In this document: piece after piece, positions 33,776-46,002 of the stretch
Layout: each line of letters starts with the position of its first letter
Numbering within the stretch: position 1 is the stretch's first letter
From: Megalonaias nervosa
Taxonomy: Eukaryota > Mollusca > Bivalvia > Unionida > Unionidae
Assembly (NCBI GenBank): GCA_016617855.1
Contig: JAECUM010093618.1
Location: 17,557-81,556 of the forward strand
DNA length: 64,000 nucleotides
Direction: 5' to 3'
Notes under the pieces: generated by a model
Database searches by the model: none
What the model saw: the letters and a program-made list of their open reading frames with translations, nothing else
Told to the model about the DNA's origin: nothing
Translations under genes and position numbers: made by a program

Positions 33776-34409
33776 CTGGTTTGGCCCCTGACATCTATTC
33801 ATTTGAATCAGTTCTTGTGACTGCTCATAAAATTTTCACTCATCTCTCTCTCTCTCTCTCTCTTGCGCATGTGCATTTAAGACATTCATTACCTATATAC
33901 TTATTATACAACTAACCATACATTCATCAGGCTTCTGTCATTCTGCTTTCAAGATTTTCCTATGCCTAGCATAAAGAAACAAACCATTCACAATTAAATT
34001 GATCATTCAATATACAGTATTGATAAATATCATGTGTTATTACGTATGCTGATGCCATCTAAAATATGATTTGGAAGAACTGAAAAACACATGCCAATTA
34101 ATTTATATGGTGATTGTCAGGTAGAACTTTGTCAGGTAGGACTCCATGAGAAAGCATGGTGTACAGAGTTATTCTCAATAAGAAGTCTTAGCAACTCTGA
34201 CAATATACAATGGGAGAAGGTGGAGGGACTGTTTAAACCTCTCCATGCTCTCTCTATCCCCATCATAAGACATGGACAAACACAAACTTGTGTGGGCTGT
34301 ACTGTATTTAATACCAAGCAGAAAAAAAAACAAAATGGATATATATTCTCAAAAAAGTATATTGTGTGTGTGAGAGTGATTTGGATTTTTAATGTTATCA
34401 TCACTACAA
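33776..34409. other. Non-coding intron sequence
   Basis: Contains a short (CT)n run at 33843-33862. No other feature recognised. Confidence 0.4.
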
Positions 34410-34680
34410 TGTCTACAGTGTGGCAGTTTATAGTGATGCCTAGAACTAAGGCATCATGCTCCAGACGTGTAGCATCATGTCCTAACCAGTCACATTATCC
34501 TGACACCTGGCCGACCAGTCCTAACACTAACCTCTTGATGCTGACCACCTAGAGAGGCAGCTGTTAGTACCATTTCTATAAGTGTTTATAAGTATTTGGC
34601 ATGACTCAGCCGGACTTCGAACCCGCGACATTTCATGTCCAAGGTGGTCACTCTAACCACTAGGCCACCAGAGTGGTCTA
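34410..34680 (-). mobile_element. tRNA-derived SINE, family A, minus orientation
   Basis: In the minus direction it begins CCACTCTGGTGGCCTAGTGGTTAGAG (A box) with GGGTTCGAAGTCC (B box), then the body shared with 20601-21010 (GTGTCAGGATAATGTGACTGG). This is the most complete copy because it lacks the insertion. Confidence 0.88.
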
Positions 34681-34689
34681 AAACAAGTA

Positions 34690-34844
34690 TATTGCAGTTT
34701 TCAAAATGCTCATAAGAATGATGCAAAACAACACACATAACAAAATCACTTATGTCTTTCTGTGCATATTGCAGTTTTCAAAATGCTCATAAGAATGATG
34801 CAAAACAACACACATAACAAAATCACTTATGTCTTTCTGTGCAT
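34690..34844. repeat. Direct duplication, 77 bp x 2
   Basis: ATTGCAGTTTTCAAAATGCT through CTTTCTGTGCAT is repeated almost perfectly, right beside the SINE head. Confidence 0.92.
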
Positions 34845-34940
34845 GAAAATTCCAGAACATCCAGGAAGTTTGAGAATTCCAAAATGGCCAGACAGTTTGA
34901 GATTTCTTATTTTGTACAAGATGATTTCCAAACTATGTTA

Positions 34941-35160
34941 GGCCCGCCCCCAAAAATATGTGTATTTCCAGTCTACCAACCGTCCCTATTTTTCGCTGCT
35001 GACCCGACCACTTTTTCCCCCAAGTTAAAAAAATCACACATTAAATATATATAATTTAAAAAAAAAAAAAATATTAAAAAAAACATTTAAATAAAAAAAA
35101 ATGACCAGCCTACCCTAACTTTAAAACAAGTGCAATACGAAACATATTTGGGGGGAGGCC
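34941..35160. mobile_element. Mariner-like MITE, 220 bp
   Basis: The ends GGCCCGCCCCCAAAAATATG and (inverted) GGCCTCCCCCCAAATATG are terminal inverted repeats, flanked by TA on both sides (34939-34940 and 35161-35162). The interior is A-rich and non-coding. Confidence 0.75.
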
Positions 35161-35162
35161 TA

Positions 35163-36029
35163 AACTCTCTTTTAGCAAAAAATATATATACTTAGGACTC
35201 TCTATTTGGCTTATGCATGAAATACAGTAGCCATCAAAAGCGCTGTATATACACAACTACTGAAATTGTCTTCAATTACTCGAAAGAGAAATGGTGAGAA
35301 AAGGTGCTATTATTTCAACTTTAGGTTTTTCCTGTTTTCAATGCATATTGATCCCATTAATGCCAAATATATATGAACATTTACCTGCACACAAACTGTT
35401 CACTGTATATTAACAGCTACTCAAACCTTTCAAGTGATTAATTCATCTTCATCATCAATTCTTCTTTCACATCATGATTTATTATTGGTACCACTGAACA
35501 CTTTCAAACAGTACGACCATGTAATCGACTATGAGCAATCTAATGACACTTGTATTGATTAATCAAAGCCAGCACATGCAGTCAAAACAATATAAGGAGT
35601 TTTGATTTCAACTACAATCCAATAATTAACAACTACATCCTTGATGACTGCCATTTTGACACAGGTATGGTCAAGTAAAACAACCTATATGGCAAAATAA
35701 ATGCATTCCATGTCCAATATAAATAATATTTACTATTACTTGACATTAAATCCTTGCAATATTAGTGATGTGTAGTTTAACCCTTGTGAACAAATCACAC
35801 AAAATTGGACAAAAGGAAATTAAATGAATCAGGACAGCTTATATATTTATTTACTTACTCCATTAATATGGCCTCCAAAATAACAGAAAGTGTTCTGTAC
35901 AATTTGCTTTCAATAAGTATGACAGAATTATATGTATCCCTGTCAAAATGAATGGAACTTATTCTTTAATGTTCAAGACATTACCGATGTGTTATAATCA
36001 ATATTTACCATTGGTATGATTCATTTTAA
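35163..36029. other. Non-coding intron sequence
   Basis: AT-rich; no repeat unit, exon or element recognised. Confidence 0.4.
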
Positions 36030-36511
36030 CAGCGGAGTGTTGAAACCATCTCTGATATTTCTGAGCTGTAAGTAGCTGCTGCAGCAGCCATATTGGATGT
36101 AAGATCAATACCATTTTCATTTAGGTCAAAGTTTACATTTTTAGACATCTTTGAATGAATATGACCATCTATAAAGAAGGAGTAGCTGTAACAATATTTT
36201 CAAGATGGCTGCCATGATGGACATCTTGGCTGTCAGATCATCACTATTTTCACTCAGGACCAAGTAAACATTGCAAGAAGCGATGAAAAAGCTCTGTCAA
36301 CATTTGTACAGGATTGATGAAAACTCCATGTCAATAGTTGGCAAAACCCCATTAAAGTGGTGGAACAATAATAAGATACTCAAGATGGCTGCCATGGTGA
36401 CCATACTGGATGTTCAGTCAGCACCATTTTCATTCTGAACCAACTAGACATCATAAAAAAATGTCTGGTGAAAAACCCATTTCAGTATGAATTTCAGTTC
36501 AGAAGAAGTAC

Positions 36512-37101
36512 TGTTATGTACATTTAACTTTATATTGTGTGTTTGACTTTGTCAATGATTGTGTATAGAGTCTGGAAGAGAACTTGTGACCTATATCCAT
36601 TGCATTTTATTATGTCTTAGGTCAAGTGATATTAGTATATAAGAATGAGGCAAACAAAATAATTCCTATTTTTAGTTCAGTCTGTGGAACCACATTTAGT
36701 TGTGTTCAGCTATAATTTGAGAGGAATTATTTATTTAAATTATTCAATGGAATTACAAAGTGCTCATTGACTTTTTTGGACTAAAAACACTACTTTGGGA
36801 TTATTGATTACTGATTCAAAGACAGTCTGGACTATATCAATGTGGTACAGCAAGATAATTGGTACATCAACTCACTCAAAAAACTGGTACTTCAGCACAT
36901 TCAAGACTATTGAAATTCTTTCAGAATATTCTATTCTTCTGGACTTGTAATAGAACACTGAGTATTATTTGGGATTTAATTCAAAATATTGTAGGTTCAT
37001 TTTAAATTTTCACTTTGTATTGATGGGAAATAAATTTTTGAATTTTATACAACTTGTTGGTCTTGCTTCTTTTGTTACTTAGTTTATGACAAGAGTTGTA
37101 A
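36512..37101 (+). mobile_element. Old solo LTR, short subfamily, plus orientation
   Basis: It starts TGTTATGTACATTTAAC and carries GGGAAATAAATTTTTGAATTT and CTTTTGTTACTTAG near the end. It matches 19564-20140 in reverse complement. Insertion into the satellite array dates it after array formation. Confidence 0.75.
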
Positions 37102-37859
37102 TAGCAGCAACTACATGATTTTCAAGATGACTTATGTAGTGGCCATACTGGACATATGATTGGCACCACTGTCAATTGCAATCAGCTAAACATTACAAGA
37201 CATCTTTTCATAAAACCCCATGTTAATATAACCATCCAATCATGAGGTGTAGCAATAACAAAATTTTAAAATTGCTAATGTGTCAACCATACTGGATGTC
37301 TTAATGGCACCATTTTCATTTAGGATCAAGCAGACACTGTAAGAAGTCTTCCAGTGGAAACCTCAGCTGATGTGAATTTCTGTTCAAGAAGTGTACCTGT
37401 ACTTTCCATTCCCCTGGAGTAGCAATAACAAGATTTTCAAGATGGCTATCAGAACTATTGGAACTATTTTCCTCTAGGACTAACTATGTAACATAAGAAG
37501 TCTTCTGGTTAAAACCCCATTTCAATATGACTGTCTGTTTAGTAGGATTTTCAAGATGGCTGCCATATTGAAACTCAGATCAACACAATTTGTATTTAAA
37601 ATGTCGTAAGATGTTGTTTAGGCAGCATGGCAATAACAAGTTTTGGTGGCCATATTGGAGACCTGATTGGCACCATTTTCATTTAAATTCAACTAGATAT
37701 TATCTCATGTCTTTTAATGAAAACACCATCCCTATGTGATCATCCAGTCATGATGAGTAGCAGTAACAAGATTTCCAACATGCTTTCCATAGCAACTGTA
37801 ATGGTAATCTGACCTGCATCATTTTCAGTTATGATATGTGATTTTTGGGATTTAATGCT

Positions 37860-38085
37860 ATCTTAAGTACATGATAGGCCATAAAAGACAGCTAGTCTAT
37901 TCGGTGATACATAGCAGCTAGTGTATTTGGAGAAGGAAGAGTCTGGGATGGATCACCAACATGGAAAGCTACTGACAAGCTTCTCACATACCTACACTGA
38001 TGGAGCCAAGAATTGAATCCACATTGACAGAGATGAGATGTGAGTGATCTGTCCTGGAAAACTTGCCATCATGTGTCATTTTCAT
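37860..38085 (-). mobile_element. Degenerate SINE, family B
   Basis: CATGATAGGCCATA, GGAAAGCTACTGACAAGCTTCTCACATA and AATTGAATCCACATTGACAGAGATGAG parallel the fresher copy at 38565-38815. Confidence 0.65.
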
Positions 38086-38564
38086 TCAGGACCAACTAGT
38101 CTTTCAGTAAAACACCATGTCAATATGACCATACATTCTGGAAGAGTACTAATAACAAGATTTTCAAGATGACCACTATAGCAGTCCAAACACAGGAATG
38201 GAACCAGCCTCAAAAACATTAAAACTTAAAATTTTCCATGCATTTGAAACGATTATTTACTGACTAGTCAAAATCAGTCATGTTGATATTGTTACGTGTA
38301 TCTACTTTTTGTCACTCCTAGTACATAATTTTATCTATAATTTTTGTCATTTTTATTCATGGATGTAAATTTTTTGATTATTTATAGCTGAATTTTGTAA
38401 AGCATCAGTCCTATTGTAAGATATTAAAGAACATAACATTGCATAGGATCTATGAACAGATGCTTACATATCTGTTGACAGTTTACTAATAATAAAATTA
38501 GTAGTAAATATGTTCACAAGTTTTGACCTTTATCACACTGGACAGGTCAGTCAAGTGGTTGTTG

Positions 38565-38815
38565 TTGTTGTGGGGCTTAACACCATTTTCAGCACACGAT
38601 AGGCTATACTTGGCGGCCAGTATTAATGGTGGAGGAAGAAACCGGAAAATCTCCGGAAAGAACCACCGACCCACGAGAAGCTACTGGCAAGCTTTCTCAC
38701 ATATCCACATTCGCCGAATCCTAGACTCAAACCCATGCAGACAGAGGTGAGATGGCAGTGATCCGTAACGAAGAGCGCTTTAGACCACTCGGCCACTCGG
38801 GGCCCCTCAGTCAAG
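38565..38815 (-). mobile_element. tRNA-derived SINE, family B
   Basis: In the minus direction the head is CGAGTGGCCGAGTGGTCTAAA, a Leu/Ser-tRNA-like A box, with GGGTTTGAGTCTAGG as B box, then GAGAAAGCTTGCCAGTAGCTTC and a TTGTTG-type tail (inverted at 38560). CpG sites remain, so it is younger than the copy at 37860. Confidence 0.85.
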
Positions 38816-39289
38816 TGGTATCTTAGAAGAATTAAGTTAATTCCTATTGGATAAGTTAGGTCACAAGAATAGGTATTTCAAAATATTAGACTGAGTAGTA
38901 AGATCTGTCACATGGGGTATACTGCGTAAATAGTCATAATAGACACTTTGAAGGTTTATATATTAAGGAGAAAATTCAGCAATCAGGTTTCACCCCTAAA
39001 ATGTACTGAAGCCTGGGATTAGAAAAGCATGTCACCATCTGAAAAGCCACCTCATCCCCACTCACTTTCTCAAATAACCATATGAATATTTTGTTTTGTA
39101 TATCTCAGTTTGCACTTCATTTTATTATATGCATTTATCGTTTGATATTTATCCTTTGATTAAATTACTGAGTACCTCACTTTTATTTATTGTTCTATTT
39201 ATAGAGAGAATGGCTTAATAATCTCCAAGTATATGATATATCAATGTTTTGTTTTTGTTGGTTTTGATTCATTATTGTTATATCATGTT
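38816..39289. other. Non-coding intron sequence
   Basis: Nothing recognised. Confidence 0.4.
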
Positions 39290-39420
39290 GAAGACAAAGG
39301 AGCCAAGTACTTTTCCCATGGACATGCAGAGCCAACTGACCCAGGCTGGCCAGGATGGGTATCAAACCCACAACTGTTGGATTATGAGTTTGTTGCCCTA
39401 CCAACATCAAACACAAAGAT
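39290..39420 (-). mobile_element. tRNA-Met-like SINE fragment
   Basis: On the minus strand, GTTGGTAGGGCAACAAACTC then CATAATC, CAACAGTTG and GGGTTTGATACCC lie in tRNA order, with CAT at the anticodon position and a B-box-like T arm. The rest is unrelated body sequence. A single weak copy. Confidence 0.5.
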
Positions 39421-39747
39421 ATTTATTTATTTATACTTAAAGTCACGTGTGATGAATCAAGAAATATAAAGTTAAAGACATGGTATTCTGCCTGGATCGG
39501 CTGCCAGAGTGTTTACCAGGGCAAGGAAACAGACTCTCATTGCCTTGCCACAGAACTTTTTATGTACTGTATCAGTTTGCTGTTCAACATGAAAAAGTAT
39601 AATAATTAAAACTAACCCTACAAATGCGCTATTAATACATGCAAACAGATGGTAATAACCACAGGGTATTTGGACATTTAGGTGATCATGGTGATTACCA
39701 CAAACTTTGATCTACATCAGGTATTTCTACAAATCTCAGTAATAAGT

Positions 39748-40490
39748 TGTTCTGGGTATCTACTATTATGACTCTGTGGTTTTAAATTAAGTCACAGAAA
39801 AGAGCGAAAACCAACAAATTTTGTAAAACTCAAAAAATAATTTATTCCCTAGAATACAAAGAGAAAATTTAAAAAGAACTTACAGTATTCTGAATTAAAT
39901 CCAAATAGTCCAAAAACTTCTATCACAACTCCAAATGTATGATGTTCCAGTTGAATTCCAGTGGTGTTCCAAATAAATTCCAATACTGAATGTGTTGATG
40001 TGTCTGTAGTCTTGAATGTGCTAATGTGCCAGTGGCCTGGAATGTTGTGATGTGCTAACAGTCTTTTGATGTATCACAATAATATAATCCAAAATGTCCC
40101 TGACTGAATTTGCTATAAATCCAAATTAATGTTTAAGTCTATGAATATCACTGAGCACTTTGCAAATTCAGCAACCCTAACCCTAAATCCTAACCCTAAC
40201 CCTAATAATTTGAGTAAATAAATCCAAACAAATTAAAAAAACTGAACACATCAATAAGACAGACTCCACTTTGCATGTTAAGGCAAAAAAGAATAATTGT
40301 TCAAGTAAACAAGTTTATATACCCCTCCACATGACCCAGGTTGCAATCACCTATTTCTAGAAATGCTGTCAACAGAATGGAAAATTTCTTTTCTGAAACT
40401 TTCTAAGGTCAGAATCTAAACTGCCTTTAACTCCAACTGATGTAAACATGTTTACAATTAATAATGATCTCAATATTTAATATATAATCA
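39748..40490 (-). mobile_element. Old solo LTR, short subfamily, minus orientation
   Basis: The stretch with CACAGAAAAGAGCGAAAACCAAC, AAAATAATTTATTCCCTAG and GAACTTACAGTATTCTG matches the 3' end of the LTR family; the rest resembles 19564-20140. The right boundary is approximate. It contains the telomere-like repeat at 40173. Confidence 0.65.
40173..40206. repeat. Short interstitial telomere-like (CCCTAA)n
   Basis: About five CCCTAA units with one variant. Supports TTAGGG telomeres in this organism. Confidence 0.85.
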
Positions 40491-41837
40491 AAAAGATGTT
40501 TTAGTTATGTATTATGTTCTTTGCAACATAGATGTCACCAGTCAGGTAAACCATTTTGTTGATTTTTGGACTTTTGTTGACTTCTTGTATTTCCAATAAA
40601 AGTACACCAATTAAGGGTAAATCAGATTCTGCATGAATAATAGGCATATGAGATTGATGCTGTAATGAACAAGATGTTGATGTGAAAAAAAACATAAGAC
40701 TTTTACTTCTGGGAAAAAACCTTTTTAAAAAACAATGAAAAGAAATAACAGATTTGAAGACACTTTTACAAATTATAAATATAGCGAATATGCTGAGTAT
40801 ATTACAATTAACATAAATTAAAATTGGACATTTTTGTCAATGTATGCCTTTATGGTGCAAATGAGTAATTAAATTTGAACTGATGCCTAATGAACAAATA
40901 AAACAAATCTACAGTGTTTACCAAGTAACATCTACCAGTTCCTTAAGCCATGATCTCCGTATCTTCGAAAGCCAACAGATTAGCTTTAACAGAGTTCAGC
41001 CAGGTTCCCACTAAAAGTTTTCTGTAGTATCCACACATGTTAGTATGATAACACATCCTTTAATCTTTTTCACTGGTAAGTGGACACAGAAGGAAAAATG
41101 AAGCCAACAATGATTATTTCATAAAATTCTGTAACCATCTTGGAAAATTAATAGACAATGGCTATTTTGGTAACCACTCAATTCTGACGAATCAATACTT
41201 GTAGGCTTTCTTGGATATTATTCAACAGTGTTTTAGTAGTAACTATCAACCCCATTACAATGGATTGAGGCTCATCAAGCAATGAAGGCACAATTAGTTT
41301 TCATTCAAAATGAAAGTAAAGCTGACAAAGAAAAGCAAATGAAGGAACCAGCAAATGCTTGCTGAAGAGTTTATACAAAAATAAATGCCAAGGCCATTAA
41401 TTTTAAAAATGAAAAGAGAGATGATAAATTCTTACTTTAACAACAAGGATGACTCCTGAAAGTGATAAAACTGTATTTTAGAAACAACAGCATTGCATCT
41501 TATTTCAGCTGTCATGTGGACATCTTATGTACCTTTCTCCCTTCATAATGATACATACATGGCACTTCGTTCAATTTCCGGGAAAATGGCAGTTTCAGCT
41601 GTGAAAATGTCCCCTGGTGCTTGCTAAAGGTGCAACAATGAAAAGACTTTATTCTAAATAAAGAATAATCAGTAGGCCTGTCTTCTAAATTATTCCCTAA
41701 ATTCATATGGCATTCCCTCATTATCATGCCCTACATTATAACACCATCCTGGATATAACACAGCGATGGTGACCAAAATAACAACAAAGAAAAACATTTT
41801 TGATCATTCTCACTAAGGGTACATGTGTCCAGCAGTT
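40491..41837. other. Non-coding intron sequence
   Basis: No exon or element recognised in this stretch. Confidence 0.4.
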
Positions 41838-42085
41838 ATGGACCCCAACTACCAAAGTACAAAGGACAAATGTACCATCCAACTACTAAAATAAAAGTGA
41901 CAGCTGTACCTCCCAACTACCAAAGTACAAGTGACAGCTGTACCTCCCAGCTACCAAAGAACAAGGGACAGGTGTACCACCTAACTACCAAAGAACAAAG
42001 GATAGCTGTACTACTCAATTGCCAAGGTACAAGGCACAGATATACCACCCAACTACTGAAGTACAAGTGACAGCTGTACCACTTT
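41838..42085. repeat. Minisatellite, about 35 bp x 7
   Basis: Unit of the form CAACTACCAAAGTACAAGTG plus ACAGCTGTACC. Ends 218 bp from the SENP8 exon at 42303. Confidence 0.92.
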
Positions 42086-42302
42086 TCCTAACCAGACTGT
42101 ATGTCTTAATTGTGAGGTTTTACTGGCTATGTAAAAATGGTCAGGGTAAATTAACAGTTTTTTCCATTGGCATAAATCTTTTTCAGATCATAAAATCCTG
42201 ACTTGTTTAAAAAACAGAGACAATAAAAATTTAAATTGCTACATATTTTGTCTGAAAGTAATGACAAAATACTGCGAATGATTTATATGCCAAGAACCTT
42301 AC

Positions 42303-42418
42303 CATGTACATATGGTTGAAGTTTGTACGCCAGATTTCTAGCCTCCTCTGTATTGCTTCCCCTTTGAGAATCGTAGTGGCGGAACTCCTGTATGTTTCTG
42401 ATGTACACAAGCAAACTC
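42303..42418 (-). CDS. SENP8: SENP8 exon, with catalytic aspartate
   Basis: A 116-base exon lies between a TTTTCATTGTAG acceptor and a G|GTAAGG donor. It encodes SLLVYIRNIQEFRHYDSQRG followed by SNTEEARNLAYKLQPYVH. The first G completes the Trp codon begun in the previous exon (HW), and the Asp of HYDS is the catalytic Asp (Asp119 in human). Both boundaries keep frame with neighbouring exons. A different open frame over the same bases is a shadow. Confidence 0.93.
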
Positions 42419-43599
42419 CTACAATGAAAAGATTACTGGGCTCAATATGGAGATCTGCATTTTTACATTCACATTCACAATTATTTTTTGGTGAAAGACA
42501 AAAATTATGCATTTGATGAATTTTTTTGGTGAAACAAGTATTCCATGAGATGTTTCTCTTGACTGTGTATGCCACAAAAATATTGCAGAGGCAACAGTGC
42601 AAGAAAAGCTCAATGGCATTAGAACACAATGCTGAGACATATGCCTTGGAAATACTGTAAATTACATTTGCTCACGTTACATGTTGATTTAGGTGCTTGA
42701 CCATGCCATAAATGTGGTACTGGAGTAAAGTCATGTAATCAGCATTGCCAACCATGATGATCTCCTGGCAAATATTCTCTTGTGTGCCAGTGAAGATTCT
42801 CCAATGAAACAAATATAGAACCGAATGTTGTAGAAATACCTCACAATGTTAACATTATGAGCAAACACTAGACAAATGATACAGAAGTCAATGAAATAAA
42901 AGCAAAACAACTGCAGTTTCTGATCCTGGTAAAGTTAAAATGAATAATAAATTAACTGAGTTTGCAATCAGACAACCATTTTCCCTTTCACATCAGCATA
43001 TGGACTGTTATTCAATTATGGCAACTTATGCAAAAGCATGGAATACGAGTATATGTGAAAAGCTGGATTACTTGATTTATTAGGATTTGCAAGTGAAGCA
43101 GTCAGTTCTGCAACAATACTCACCCCACCCCACTGAAAAACCAGTCGGTTGTAATGGCAACATTAACAGCACAAATGAAAAAATCAGTGCTGAAGCATAA
43201 CCTGCAAATACTAAGAAGCACAGAAAAAGCAGATTTACTGATACTATTAGGATTTATAGTTGAACTGAATCTGACAGAGCTTTGTGCAGCAGCAAAACAC
43301 AAAAAATGTCAAAATTCCTCCACAAGTGAAGAGGGCAGAAACTGAACACATAGTTGAGGATGAACAAAACTGCTGACACATCACAGTTGCAGTTGAATAG
43401 GCTCATAAATGAGCCCAAGTTCTAAAATTTAAATTTAACATGCAATTATTGAACCCATGTACACACCAAAAGGCTTGAAAACTTTTATCAAAGATATGTC
43501 CAGGAATCATATCAATGTTATGATGCTCTAGCAGTACCCGAGTCAAAACAGACAGTATTCTTAGTGTTCATCTGACTGTGCCATTTAGTTGTTAAGTCA
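42419..43599. other. Intron of SENP8; possible N-terminal debris of the PolB element
   Basis: The plus strand from about 43150 has short lysine-rich frames that may be decayed sequence of the Polinton polymerase gene or a neighbour, but no block is convincing before about 43600. Confidence 0.35.
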
Positions 43600-45960
43600 T
43601 CAAACATGGATTCACAGAGGTGCCTGTGTGATCTTAAACAGCAAAGACACTGATGCCATCAATGATAAACTCAAAACAGGGTTTGAAAGGATTCTCTAGA
43701 TATTGAAAAATTACACTAACTCTGGGTTGGGATGGATTCTTGACAGATGTGTGAAAGTTCAACAGCATAATTTCCCAACAAACGTAACATTCCACGGGTC
43801 AAGTTACATGCTAATGCCAAAGTATGTTCTGCCTCTGTTGGCAATAAAAATGAAAATTGATGACAGTCAATGTTGTGCATGGGTGTTCATGCATGTGTTA
43901 CATCCAGATAACACATATCAACCTCGACAATACTAAAAATATTTGAATGAACTCAAGTTTGGTAAGATAGAATTTCCTGTGCAGGTTACTAAGGTTATAT
44001 TCAAAAGTTTCAAGAACTCAACCCTAGTGATGCTATTATTGTGTACGATTGAGACCAAAGTTGATCTACTGCTAACAAGTTACATGAATGGTTCAGTCAC
44101 AATTTTATTATTATTGGATAAAGATCTTTCCCTTTTGCTTAACGAACACAATAAGTACCATGGTAACAAACTTCTATGTTGACATTGCCTGCATTTACTT
44201 AATATGCAATAGATGTTTCTTAAGAAAGGCTTGAAGGAGTGGAATTTGGTGAATCAGCAAACAATTATGACTGAGCCTAGCAAAAACATTCTGAAATTTA
44301 CCAATGCGCAGTGTAAGATGAATGTTCCACATGATATTTACGTAGATTTTGAATATTTTAATGTTCCACTTCCTGACACCTTCAGCAATGTTAAGTTCAA
44401 GACAATGCAACTTGCTGAACAAGTTCCATGCAGGTTTTGTTACGCTGTAAATAACTGAGCCACCATGTTATACCTTGACAAGGATTCGGTTGAAGTACTT
44501 ATTAAATCGTTTTAAGTTACCACAATTGAATCTGACAACAACCTTCCTTTTGGGCAGAGAGGATTAAGACCAATGATGACACGACTTTTCCACGTCAAGA
44601 CACTGCTGGATCTATTATGGTGCTTTCAGTTCAACCAATGAAAAAATTCATGATCATTGTCATATCACAGGCACATACAGAGGAGTTGTACACAGTGCAT
44701 GCAATCTACAGCTGTGAATTGCTTCAAATAAAACAAATATTCTGGTTGAGCTGTATAACCTGCATGGCTACAACAGTCATTTAATAATGCAGCAGCAGCA
44801 GCCACAGTATCCTATAAGCATCATTCGAAAGTATGGAAAAATTTATCAATTCATCAATAGACAAGCTAGTAAATAACCTTGCTGCCAATGATCAGTTTAA
44901 GGTTACTCATTGATAAAATGGTAACGGAATGTCTATCTTACTAATTTGTAAAGGAATCTATCCCTACAAGTACATGACACGCATGTGCAAGCATAGTTTG
45001 GTTCACATTTGGTTGGTGACCATCTCAATCTGTATCTGGTTACAGATGAGCTTCTGCTCATGGATATCTTTGAGATGTTCATTAATACTGCTATATAAAT
45101 ACAAGCTTGATTTTGCACACTACTTTTTGTCACCAGAAATGGCCTAGGATACACTGCTGTTGAAAACAAAAGTGAAATTGGAACTGTTCACCAATGCTGA
45201 TCATCAACTGTGTGTGTTGGATTTTTAGGGCAATAATCTTTATGGCTTGGCAAAGATGCAGCCAATACCTGTTGGCAGGTTTCAATGGGTAAATCCCATG
45301 ACTGTGAATATACAAAAACATATTAGTGGGTATGGTCATAACAGTGAGATCAGAATTTATGAGGTTGAATTAGAATACTTGCACTATCCACTAGCACCAA
45401 AAGTGGTTGTCACAGTACCAGTGTAAAATTGTGGATGAATCTGGGCATAAGTTTATTGACTGTATTAAACTGGTTCCAAATCTGAAAACTAACAGCAACT
45501 ACGCAGTACACATATGTAGTTTGCAGTTACATCATGAATGGGTATGCATATGCAACAAATCCATTGAGTGCTGCAATTTCACCAACATGCAAAGAATGGT
45601 GCCATGTATCAAGATGAACACAGATCTATGCAAAGTCACGAGTTGAAAAGGACATCTTTAAACTCACGAAAGACGTGCTCAGAAAACCAGTGGAGAATCC
45701 CTGCAAACATATACATGTCAACTTTGTCCATGATGGTGAACAAGACAAACTTCACAGGCTTGTTGCTGACACAGCATTTGATGCACACAAGCTATTTTAT
45801 GACAGGCTTGTTGCTGTTCACAGTAAGGAAGGCAAGCTAAAAGAAAGTTAAGAAAAGCCTATCTATGTTGATGCATCTGTCTTGGATTTGTCAAAGCTCT
45901 TGCTGCATGAATTCTTCTATGATGAAATCAAACAATAAAACAAAAATGCTCAATATGGAT
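43600..45960 (+). pseudogene. Polinton-type protein-primed DNA polymerase B, decayed
   Basis: Conserved blocks occur in order, in different frames with stops between. They are NSGLGWILD and FHGSSYMLMPK (43720-43830), VDFEYFNVPLP as the exonuclease I-like motif (about 44343), a HCHITGTYRG zinc-binding-like block (about 44660), GIYPYKYM (44950), FAHYFLSPEMAWDT (45110), GNNLYGLAK (45228), LHYPLAP (45380), and IYVDASVLDLSKLLLHEFFYDEI (45861-45935, split here only for description). This order is the animal Polinton/adintovirus PolB. The catalytic DTDS region lies past the break: the frame runs into a truncated Gmr1-like element near 46000. Part of the palm between the LELFTN and NNLYG blocks is deleted. 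Dead for a long time. Confidence 0.8.
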
Positions 45961-46002
45961 ACAAATTCATTTTTGATGCATATCATAACCAATAATGTGT
46001 AT

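Larger units (their letters stand above)
36030..38200. repeat. Diverged satellite array, block 2, interrupted by an LTR and a SINE
   Basis: Same family as 11400-12760: CAAGATGGCTGCCAT, GGCCATATTGGA, CACCATTTTCATTTAGG and AAAACCCCAT recur about ten times. The LTR at 36512-37101 splits the array, with satellite copies resuming at 37102. A degenerate SINE lies at 37860-38085. Confidence 0.82.

Noticed and set aside
34410..34680. Functional tRNA genes at SINE heads (also 20601, 38790, 39400, 52300, 56850)
   Set aside because: A and B boxes are present but the cloverleafs are incomplete and followed by SINE bodies.
40173..40206. Chromosome end
   Set aside because: Only five telomere-like units, inside an old LTR with ordinary sequence on both sides.
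42231..42629. 132-codon minus-strand open frame as a gene
   Set aside because: It overlaps the SENP8 exon in the wrong frame; the exon frame has clear family homology and matching splice sites.
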